Shown here in pieces: positions 26,223 through 37,400 of a DNA stretch of 64,000 bases. The translations under genes and the position numbers were made by a program. Every line of letters starts with the position of its first letter. Positions within the stretch are counted from its first letter, which is position 1. The stretch is from Symsagittifera roscoffensis (taxonomy: Eukaryota; Xenacoelomorpha; Acoela; Convolutidae): NCBI RefSeq assembly GCF_963678635.1, contig NC_087066.1, forward strand, positions 47,591,129 to 47,655,128, in the 5' to 3' direction. The notes below the pieces were generated by a model. It ran no database searches. It was not told the origin of the DNA and saw nothing but the letters and a program-made list of their open reading frames with translations.

Positions 26223-28261
26223 ACTCTTAAAAACCACAACGTTTTATCTTGGCCGCTAAAAGAATTTTCTATAATTAAGTCTTTCATTCTAATCTCCGAT
26301 AAACCACAAAATATTTCTAGGAAGGGATAAAAGCAGTGGAATAGACCGTTTATTGAAAAAAAACTGTTCTAAACAAAAATAAATTGTAAATTTCATTCAA
26401 CTATCAATCAATTTCCCAAAAATTCAATCAATGTGTCACATTAAGCACATAGCACATCCAAAGCCTCGACAACTAACTCGTCTGGTCTAAAGAATGAAAC
26501 ACTTTCAACAGTAAACAAAAAATGGTCTCTGATTTTTAGTCCATCGATGATGAACGAAAATTCATTAGCAAATACACAGTCGAACTTTTGTAATGCGCAT
26601 TTTCCCTGGTAATTTCTTTGATATGAGTTAGAGAAAAAGCGTTATTTTGGCACCACAACTCTTAAAAACCACAACGTTTTATCTTGGCCGCTAAAAGAGT
26701 TTTCTATAATTAAGTCTTTCATTCTAATCTCCGATAAACCACAAAATATTTCTAGGAAGGGATAAAAGCAGTGGAATAGACCGTTTATTGAAAAAAAAAA
26801 CTGTTCTGAACAAAAATAAATTGTAAATTTCATTCAACTATCAATCAATTTCCCAAAAATTCAATCAATGTGTCACATTTAGCACATAGCACATCCAAAG
26901 CCTCGACAACTAACTCGTCTGGTCTAAAGAATGAAACACTTTCAACAGTAAACAAAAAATGGTCTCTGATTTTTGAAATACTCTTAAAAACCAAAACGTT
27001 TTAACTTGGCCGCTAAAAGAATTTTCTATAATTAAGTCTTTCATTCTAATCTCCGATAAACCACAAAATATTTCTAGGAAGGGATAAAAGCAGTGGAATA
27101 GACCGTTTATTGAAAAAAAAACTGTTCTGAACAAAAATAAATTGTAAATTTCATTCAACTATCAATCAATTTCCCAAAAATTCAATCAATGTGTCACATT
27201 TAGCACATAGCACATCCAAAGCCTCGACAACTAACTCGTCTGGTCTAAAGAATGAAACACTTTCAACAGTAAACAAAAAATGGTCTCTGATTTTTGAAAA
27301 ACTCTTAAAAACCACAACGTTTTATCTTGGCCGCTAAAAGAATTTTCTATAATTAAGTCTTTCATTCTAATCTCCGATAAACCACAAAATATTTCTAGGA
27401 AGGGATAAAAGCAGTGGAATAGACCGTTTATTGAAAAAAAAACTGTTCTGAACAAAAATAAATTGTAAATTTCATTCAACTATCAATCAATTTCCCAAAA
27501 ATTCAATCAATGTGTCACATTTAGCACATAGCACATCCAAAGCCTCGACAACTAACTCGTCTGGTCTAAAGAATGAAACACTTTCAACAGTAAACAAAAA
27601 ATGGTCTCTGATTTTTGAAATACTCTTAAAAACCAAAACGTTTTAACTTGGCCGCTAAAAGAATTTTCTATAATTAAGTCTTTCATTCTAATCTCCGATA
27701 AACCACAAAATATTTCTAGGAAGGGATAAAAGCAGTGGAATAGACCGTTTATTGAAAAAAAACTGTTCTGAACAAAAATAAATTGTAAATTTCATTCAAC
27801 TATCAATCAATTTCCCAAAAATTCAATCAATGTGTCACATTTAGCACATAGCACATCCAAAGCATCGACAACTAACTCGTCTGGTCTAAAGAATGAAACA
27901 CTTTCAACAGTAAACAAAAAATGGTCTCTGATTTTTGAAAAACTCTTAAAAACCACAACGTTTTATCTTGGCCGCTAAAAGAATTTTATATAATTAAGTC
28001 TTTCATTCTAATCTCCGATAAACCACAAAATATTTCTAGGAAGGGATAAAAGCAGTGGAATAGACCGTTTATTGAAAAAAAACTGTTCTGAACAAAAATA
28101 AATTGTAAATTTCATTCAACTATCAATCAATTTCCCAAAAATGCAATCAATGTGTCACATTTAGCACATAGCACATCCAAAGCCTCGACAACTAACTCGT
28201 CTGGTCTAAAGAATGAAACACTTTCAACAGTAAACAAAAAATGGTCTCTGATTTTTGAAAT
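26223..28261 (-). repeat. Tandem array of six extra copies of the POLR1C terminal-exon fragment plus 3' UTR
   Basis: The unit is about 320 bases: the last roughly 134 bases of POLR1C coding sequence (from KIRDHFLF to the stop) followed by about 178 bases of 3' UTR with the AATAAA signal. The genuine exon unit is 28572-28262; copies follow at 28261-27942, 27941-27622, 27621-27301, 27300-26980, 26979-26658 and 26541-26223. Spacing is 320-322 bases. A 116-base inverted insertion (26542-26657) separates the last two. Copies are very similar; most keep the exon reading frame, but the lowest one has a stop where the exon encodes LCAKCD (near 26440). No copy carries the upstream half of the exon or its acceptor, so they should be untranslated 3' sequence or dead copies. 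Confidence 0.93.
26542..26657 (-). repeat. Inverted copy of 25272-25391 inserted in the POLR1C exon array
   Basis: The plus-strand sequence here is the reverse complement of about 117 bases at 25272-25391 (shared blocks include ATGCGCATTTTCCCTGGTAA). It interrupts the otherwise regular 320-base array, lengthening one period to 437 bases. The two copies are about 1.2 kb apart and face each other, so they could form a hairpin. Confidence 0.9.
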
Positions 28262-28439
28262 ACTCTTAAAAACCACAACGTTTTCGCTAAAAGAATTTTC
28301 TATAATTAAGTCTTTCATTCTAATCTCCGATAAACCACAAAATATTTCTAGGAAGGGATAAAAGCAGTGGAATAGACCGTTTATTGGAAAAAAAACTGTT
28401 CTGAACAAAAATAAATTGTAAATTTCATTCAACTATCAA

Positions 28440-31400
28440 TCAATTTCCTAAAAATTCAATCAATGTGTCACATTTAGCACATAGCACATCCAAAGCCTCG
28501 ACAACTAACTCGTCTGGTCTAAAGAATGAAACACTTTCAACAGTAAACAAAAAATGGTCTCTGATTTTTGAAATTTCCACTTTCGGACTCATTTCTTCAT
28601 CTTCTAGCACTTGTCTGTTGCACGTGTCCGCTCTTACATTATCGACGCGTGCAGTCATTCGTCCTTTCTTGGTAGGTTCAACTGCGATGACTCCATTTGC
28701 AAAAAACCCCTGAAGTTTGAATGCTTCCTCATCATAAATGGGTTCTTTTAATTTGATGTAGGGCATCAATCGGTAAGAGGCAGTGGCGACTGGCGAAAAT
28801 TTAGCGTGATCTCTTCCAATACCTGGAAATAACACTAACTGATAATCCCCATAACAGGCCAAGCTTTGATAATCCCCATATCTTAAAATCTCTATTGATT
28901 GATACATTGAACCTTTCAGACACAGGCAAACAGCCAAAAAAGTTTAAAAACTGAAGAAAACCGAGAAAAGAAGTTTGTCATCCAAGGCTCTTTGAACTTT
29001 GAAAATTTCAAACAGTTGACCCAAATTAACCCAATTTTAGAAAATTTGATCAATTGGTCTTTCTACTGGAAACTATAAAAACTAAAACCCACAACTAGAG
29101 TTAAAATTATTCAAATTATTTTTTGGCCTTTTGAAATTCCATGATGGAGAGAGTAATATGCCTTCATTTTGTCATGCTTAAACTCAAGTTTTCCCGACTG
29201 ATTGTTCATTATTACTTAGATATTTCAAGTTGTCAATTACTTCAGCCAAAGATAAAATCGATAGCAAAAAGCAGACAACTTTATATCCGACAACTTTCTA
29301 TGTTGGAACCAGTCAACATTACATGTTGCAAGGAATCATTTTTTTAAATTTGACGAAATCGATGAGACCAGTATGATAGGATTATCAATTTTCTGAGCAT
29401 TCCGACCTTTATAGCATAAACAACGCAAGTCAATCTCGTGTCCTGGTAGCATCTTTGCCACGAGTATGTCTCCATAAAGAGGCTTCGGTTCATGTTCCTG
29501 GAACAGTTCCTTCTGTTCGTCCAGAGGAACCCACTTGAGGTGCGAGGCATACACGTTGGCATCATGGTACAACTTCTTCTTGTCTGTCTCATCTAAACAA
29601 CGCATTCTACTTCTGTCATCTGTTCTCGCCTCAATTTTTTGCAATCATTGGTTCCACGATAAAATGTACGAAATCTTGATATAATCATCAAAACAATTTT
29701 GAGTATATACCACTGAAAACCATCTAGACAATGATACCTGAAGAATATGATTCTAACTTCAGTCTTATCTATTTGCAAGAAAGGCTAGATGCGCTTGATA
29801 TACTCTATGAATCATTTGCATCATGGAAATCAGTTCCGACAACTGTTTTTTATAGTAAGCAAAATACTCTGGCTTAATTTCATTTAGCTCGCCTTGAAAC
29901 TCGAACTTGATCGCATTTAGAGAATTCACACCACTAAGACGTTTCGCCGCTAATCCTTTTTCGCGAATGTAACGAAAAATCGTTATACCGCTGCTTCTCA
30001 GCTTTTTGACAGATTTTTAATATTGCGTGTCAAAAAAACTTCATTTATTTTGGCAAAAGAAGACTTCTGAGTTGTCTAGATTGAAAAAATATTCAAATTA
30101 CCGATAAATAAATCCACTAAAAACGTTGGATGCAGCTGATTAGCAGCAGATTGCAGCCATTTCCTAAAAACTCGTTAGTGGTAGTCATTTTTCTTCCCGA
30201 CATGGGCTACAAGGGACTATTTCGATTGCATTCCCTGAGAAATCTTCTAAGGCTATCGAACATGTTTAGAGATTTCAGAGAGAGATATTTCAGCCAACTT
30301 AAAACAAGAAATTTCAGACAAAATAACCTAGACATTTCGGAGAAAGAAATTTCAGACAAATTAAACATTAGCATACCAAAATGATGAAAGCTACGCGCCC
30401 CTCAACTAATTTGATAAGCGCCTGACTAATTTGATACTCGCGCCTAAAATAGACTGCTACGCGCTACTAGTTAGAAGGTACGCGCATCATAACTTTTTCA
30501 CTTTAAAAAGACGAAAAGTGAAGCGGCATATAAATAATGCCTTTCAAATGACCCAATCAAAATAACACAGAATGATGTAATTTGCTTAGTTCTGGATCAG
30601 TCGTTAGGCCATGTAACCAACTTTGGATCTGAGACTATTACCCTTTGAAAATACGAACAATATTGGGCAATATTAAATTGTTACGCAATTTAGAAAGAAC
30701 AGACTAACTTTTTGACCAAATCACGTTCTTGCCACCTAGTTACGCCGATGTCCTTACTTAGCCTAAGGCGGAGGAGGGTAAGCCATTAGGGGAAACCGCC
30801 TTACAGGTCAATGGGTAGTTTGGTTAGGAAATGTGGAAATAGAAGGTTCTTATCGACTCAGTAACTATTCGTTGTAAAAATTTTAAGCAATGAGCAGTTA
30901 AAGTTTGTTTAAGCAATTCACTTTTTGTTTAAAAGGCCTGATCATCGTTGGTTAATCCCCATTAACGAACAGATATATCTATTGCCAATAAAAAAGTGCA
31001 CGTTCCATTTTAGTTCCATTCCTATATTTAAAACCACGTTTATCTATTACGGAACTCGTCACTTTTACACGCGGGAAAAATATCAATGCCTAGATGGCTG
31101 TAGATATCAAAAAAAACTTCGGAAAACGGCCTTATTAAATGGCAATGTACGTTAACTTATTATTAAAAGTGAGCATTGTCATCTTCCAAGCTGATACCAA
31201 AGATACTTGCAAAAATTGTTAACGAAGTGAAAGAAAAGGCAACCTGCACGAAGAACGCTCCCCGTCAATTTGTATTCACTGCTTCCTGTTAACGCTGCAG
31301 ACCCCCCAGATAAACTTCCAATCACGGACAGTGGTGATAAACCTCTTATTTTAAATCCTCCGACATATCATCAGACGGAGTTTTTAGGTTTGCAACTTTG

Positions 31401-34400
31401 CTTGCTCTTGCTCTTCTGTATCAGTCTGATGTATGGTATTGCAAGTTAATCAATTCATGTCGTAAAAGATAACTTGATACCAATAGTTTAAGGTTTGCTG
31501 CCAAACAGAACAAGTAAACTTCTTCAGCGGCTTTGATCAAATCGGCCCAAAAATTGTCATGGAATTTGAAGACGTTGTCCGCAATGCCGTTAAAAAGGTG
31601 CAACCAGCAGCTGAAACTCGTTTTACTTTTTTAATTTTGGCCAAGCGGTCTGACGCAAATAAAAACTGTGACACCAAAGGAAGTATTTAGATGAAAATCA
31701 ATTTCACCTCAATATGAAAAACTTCCAGTAAAATACTTGTATTCGGACATGAAGAGCTGCAAAAAAAAGATATGTCGGAGCCAATTTAGCAAAAAGCTGT
31801 CGATTTTGTTCAACCGTTTTGAGGACATTTAGATTGGTCCGGTGCGAGGTCCTCGAGGAGCGGAGCCAAAACTTGCAGTGGCCAATTGGAAAGTTTATAA
31901 AAGGCTTTTCCACGATGAATCTCGGACTAACAAAGCTTTGAAAGGATGAAATGTCAACTTCAACAAGTTTGTTGCAACGAAAAATCGATCTTGCCGAATT
32001 TTATAATTTATCTCTCGTTTCAAAGAGGAACAAAAAAACACTGGTTTTAACGGCGAAAGACCCATGGCCGAAAAAGAAATTAGGAAAGCGAAAACAAAGT
32101 ATGTGAATGCCAATCAAAATAACGAAATCAAATACCAGCGAAATGAAATTCACAACTATTTGAAAATTTGTACAAACAATGTTCACTCATCTTAACAACA
32201 TGCTCTTCGTTTCTATCTCTTTGATTTTTTAAACTTAGTTCTTTTCCACTTATTTTTTTGGCCAAAAAGTCTATGGCTGAAATGTCTGGTTCCCCAGCTT
32301 ATCACCCCGTGTTTTGTAACCCCCTTTTTCTTAACCCCCTCTCATATTACCCTAGTAAATCCGAGCTCCGCGATTTTTCTCATAAAACTTTGTGAAAGAT
32401 GAAAGAAACATCCCGACAGCTTGGTCTCGGGGAAATTTTTCTGAAACGCTTGAACAGCGGCCTGCTCAAAATCCAGTAAAATGTTTTCAGGTCTACTATC
32501 AGGGGCTAGTATTTTTAGGGCTTCTAAGAAACGGTGGTAAGTTTTTTCTGTTTTATTTGGCAGGAACGCATATATGCAAGCAGGGGCTATTCCTGAAAGA
32601 CTAACGTGTATGGAGTAAAGTTGATAAAACGTTTTCGGGGTGACTTTATAAGTTCCATCAGCCAACGAAAAGTTGGATGTTTCAAGCACACGTAGCATGT
32701 CAGGGTCGCCGAATAAAATAATCCTCTCGTGATCATTTTGCCCACTGTCAAATCTAATAAAATTTTTGAAAAGTTCGGGTATTTCGAAAAAACTTCTGGT
32801 TGCTGGGGAGACTGATAAGACTTCTTGTCGTTCCTTGCGCGCTCGTTGTGCGGTGCGAACTAAATTTTCTTCGGATGGTAGGGCTAGTTGAGTGGCAATG
32901 TTGTCTGTAATGGGCTGAATGGTGGTTGCGACTGCGACAGTTGGGGTGTTACTATGGCTTAGTTCCTTGATGTTTTTCAAAACTAGTCGAGCATCAGGTT
33001 TTCTTGTGGAAATATCGTGATTATGTTGACCCCTCGTTTCAATAAAGTTTTTTCCATCCGTAATTGCTGTTGCGCGACATTTATGGGTTTGGTACTTTGA
33101 GCAGTTCCAATTTGTTGTTGTCTTGTTTTTTCGTTTAAGGTAATACTCGTGGCCTGATACCACTAGCATTTGTTTGTCTTTCGAAGATAAAGTAAAATGG
33201 AATGACGCTTCAAACATTATATCTGATCTGATAGAGTGGTATAACAATGGTTAAAGAAATAGGCAGTATGATTTTTTTTTATAAAACTCACAAACGTCTT
33301 TTGTTGCCTTCAATTAGCACCATGTAGGTTATCTCTGTTTTAAACGCGTGAGTGAAGGATTATTTCTCTTACTAATCGAAATGCAATTATTTTTGAGATG
33401 CTAGAGGCATCAAGTGAATTAGGACTAGCTTTTCAGGCCTCAATTAGTAAGCTTAATTGGACTACTCCTGTACTTATAAAAAGGACTTAATTTGAAACAA
33501 ATTATCGTCATTAAAAGGGGGTTAAATTGCTGTGGGGTTATCATGTTACGGGGTTATAATATAGGGGGTGTAAACAGAGGGGGTTATATATCGTAGGGTT
33601 AAAGAGTGGGACACCGAAATGTCTCACTTATTTTGACTGGAAAATCTCATATGCAAATTGGCTGAAATGTGTTTGTGCGAACTGTCGTGACAACACTATC
33701 GAAATCGAAAACTCCCCAAATTCAAGTAGCTTTTTTATTGCAGCCGGTATCATATGCCGGCCTTAATAACTTTTTTATACGAAATTAGATCTAACTTGTA
33801 CGACACACGACACGGAAAGGCAAGTTCCAAGAACAAATCGGTTTAAGAAAAGGTAATAAGCTTGCGGAATCCGCTAACTATTTTATACTGAATAGTAAAT
33901 TATCTTAATGTCTGCTACTGGATTCCACAAACAATAAGCGGATTCCGAAAACAGTATGCGTTTGCATGTTCCGCAAACAATATGCGGTTTTGCAAAATGT
34001 GGATTCCACAAACAATATGCGGATTCCGCAAACAAAATGTGGATTCCACACTTAATATGCGGATTCCGCAAACCAGATGCGAACTACACGCACAATATGC
34101 GGATTCCAATAACACTATGCGGTACCCGCATTCCACTAACAAGTGTTTTTTTAGCCCCCGGTCGAACTCAATGCATGACCAAACGTAGAGGACGGGATGT
34201 CATCCATTTCGCCGTAGCCCGTACTACTTTGAGAAGGCTGATGACACTGGGATGTCTGTCGCGGAATCCACTAACAACATGTAATTTTATTTGCCTGTGC
34301 ATTCGGCAAACTGTTAATGGAATCCCAGCAAACATTTTTTCTTGACTTTATTGAGCAATTATCTGGAGCTGAACTATGTTTTAACCATTTGTCGCTGGAT

Positions 34401-37400
34401 TACACGGATATATTGTCGTTTAGTTTAATGCGAGCTTTTCAGTTGGTAATTTTATTTAGCGCTACTGGCTATCAATTGTATTTAGATTGGATTCATTATT
34501 TTAGATATGTCTCGAGCGGTTAAGACCTATCTTGCTTTAAAAGGATGCTGGTTCCGATTCCTAGCTTCTGATATCTCGCAAGCCGATCGGCGCAAGTAAG
34601 AGCATGATTAGAATATTTTACTCAGTTGATTTGTCTCCAATTGATTTCTAGCTCGATATAAGATTCCAATGATTGGTATTAATTACCATCAATGTTTACA
34701 TAGTTAAATAAATATATGATGCAGCTCTATTTTATCATCAAGGTGAATTATGTAATCTATTCGGTTCAAATGATTAATTAGAATGAATGACATCATGAAG
34801 GGATGTCACACAACCTCACAAGAAGAAGTCTTCCCGGGTGGTTGAAGTGTTTCATCAGATACATTTACAATAATTCACATAATAATTTAAGACAGCTTTT
34901 GATAAAAAAAATATACGTTTATCAATAAGATATGTATCTATCGAAGGTTATATCACAATAAACACAATAAGTTAGAAGATCTCATAGTACTAGGAGCACA
35001 GGTTATTACTTCAATTTATAAAATGAGAGGAAACAAATTTCAATTTAAGGGAAGATAATTGTTAAGCTACCTTGAGTCGGGGTTTGGGAGTTAAAGTGAT
35101 ATATGATAAGGATAGATTAATGATATCATGATGTATTCAGTTGTCAGCTGTAACTGAATTTGCACGACAAGTACTGTCGCGTGGAGTAGCTGAATAGTTT
35201 TGGTCGTCGTTTCGTTTCACATTTTGGTATCGCTGTCTTCGTTCGTTCGTTGCATGACATTCGTGTTGCTCTGTCGATGCTGAGGTCGGTGTTTGAGTTA
35301 AGATGAGGCTGTTAAGTTTTTCTCGTATCCTCAATAATTGCGAATGTGTTTTCAACAACTTAACAATGATTTGTTTTATTGAAATATTCACTTTGTTTTT
35401 GAAGCTTTTCAACTAGAAACGCAATTTGTACTCTGTTATACATGCTTATAATTTGATGCTTCGTCTTCTACTCGTTTTTTGTTTTTGTTCCCTCAGAAGT
35501 CTTTTTGTCTTCTTCGTATGGGTGTTTTGTGCCTTTGTTGGCCTTACTCCCTGAATGAAGGTGATCGACTTTTTTATTTGAAAAAGTCAAAATTACACGT
35601 TTCAACGATGTTTTTGCATTGGTCGCGATCATCGTATTTTGTGGAGCAGTCGTGGTCAAGTGGGTTAGGCACATCTCTCTTAACACGAGGGTCATGCGTT
35701 CGAATCCCGCTTCGGTCACGGCTGGAGGGGTCCCAGTGTCATCCGCCTCCTCAAGGTGGGACCGGCTGCGGCAAAATGGATGACATCTCCCCCTCCCCCA
35801 CGGTTGGTCCTGCACTGAGCAGGCCGGGGGCTAATAAAAAAAAAAAAAAAAAAAATCGTATTTTGTGCAGTGTCTGGCTTTTTGTGTTTTCAATTCGTTT
35901 CTTCTACTGTAGCTGCACTTCCCTCCTATAGGCTATTCAGGCAATTTGCTGGTTCGCCTGAGCAAAATTTGGCGTCAGTTAGAATTAAAATTGATGAATT
36001 TCAGTTTTTCATCAAATTTGTTGATATTTATGATGTTCTAATTAGCTTTTAAAGTTCGCGTGATGTTTTTCAGCATTGCTTGTAACCTTTCAGGGTTGTC
36101 CTAACAATTCCGTTGGATATTTGCTGGCACATTTGAGTGTTTTCTTTCCGCATTTCTGCAAAGATATCCCTCGAAAGTTATTTTTCTTGTTTTTCCTATA
36201 CTAATAGATAGGAATTTTGGGAATTGATTTATGTCACCAAATTTTGGTCTGCTAGTGGACCAACTTCGTGCCTGTTCGTCATTGGTAATTTGAAGATCAA
36301 TGAGCCCAAAAATTTTGAATTTCCTTCGACTTGTTGATGGGGGGCGAAAAACTTTTTTATTCGTAATGCTTAAACATGGGCAACAGGTGGATTTTTCGAG
36401 ATCTCGCGAAGTTGTTTTCTCCTAGTGGACCAGCTTCCAGCAGGCTCCTTATTAGGGTTCTGGAGATCAATCGCACCAAAATTTTCAAAATTCGTCCACA
36501 TGTTTGGTGGGGGTCCCGAAAATTTTTTATTCGTAATGCTTAAACATGGGCAACAGGTGGATTTTTCGAGATCTTCATGAAGATGTTGCCTCCTAGTGGA
36601 CCAACTTCGTACAGGTTCCTCATTTGGGCACTGCTGATGAATGGCGTCAGACTTTTCAAAATCCACTCACAACTTTGGTGGGGGCACTAAAAGTTTTTTA
36701 TTCCTAATGTTAATACGTGGGCAACAGGTGGATTTTTCGAGATCTTCATGAAGATGTTGCCTCCTAGTGGACCCACTTCGTACAGGTTCCTCATTTGGGC
36801 ACTGGTGATGAATGGCGTCAGAATTTTCAAAATCCACTCACAACTTTGGTGGGGGCACTAAAAGTTTTTTATTCCTAATGTTAATACGTGGGCAACAGGT
36901 GGATTTTTCGAGATCTTCATGAAGATGTTGCCTCCTAGTGGACCCACTACGTACAGGTTCCTCATTTGGGCACTGGTGATGAATGGCGTCAGAATTTTTT
37001 AAATCCACTCACAACTTTGGTGGGGGCACTAAAAGTTTTTTATTCCTAATGTTAATACGTGGGCAACAGGTGGATTTTTCGAGATCTTCATGAAGATGTT
37101 GCCTCCTAGTAGACCCACTTCGTACAAGTTCCTCATTGGTGGTCTAGTGATCGCTGACAGTGCCGTAAATTGGTTTAAACATATATGAAGACTTTGATGT
37201 CACTTTTTCGGAAGATGTCGTAGATGATGTTAAAAACTGAATGTTCTTGTAATTTATCAAGTCCACATCCTATCTTGGGAAATGCGATTTGTTTGATTCC
37301 TTGTTCAATTAGCTGCTTCTTCATGCAGCGTAGGCTGCGTGTCAGGTCATAGTAAGACGGTTTTTTGAAATATTGCGATTTTGTCACTAAGTGGAAGATT

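Noticed and set aside
26642-28432. Repeated minus-strand frames starting MNEIYNLFLFRT
   Set aside because: They are translations of POLR1C 3' UTR and out-of-frame exon copies in the 320-base array, not separate genes.
33515-33600. GGGGTTA-rich stretch that looks telomeric
   Set aside because: It is one terminal inverted repeat of the Mutator-like element, mirrored at 32288-32350 and bounded by a 9-base duplication.
33920-34140. Possible CRISPR-like regular repeat
   Set aside because: Units abut at 20 bases without spacers in a eukaryotic intron; it is a minisatellite.
35646-35720. Possible functional tRNA gene
   Set aside because: Box A and B are present, but the acceptor stem does not close, and the sequence runs into a SINE body with an A tail and target duplication.
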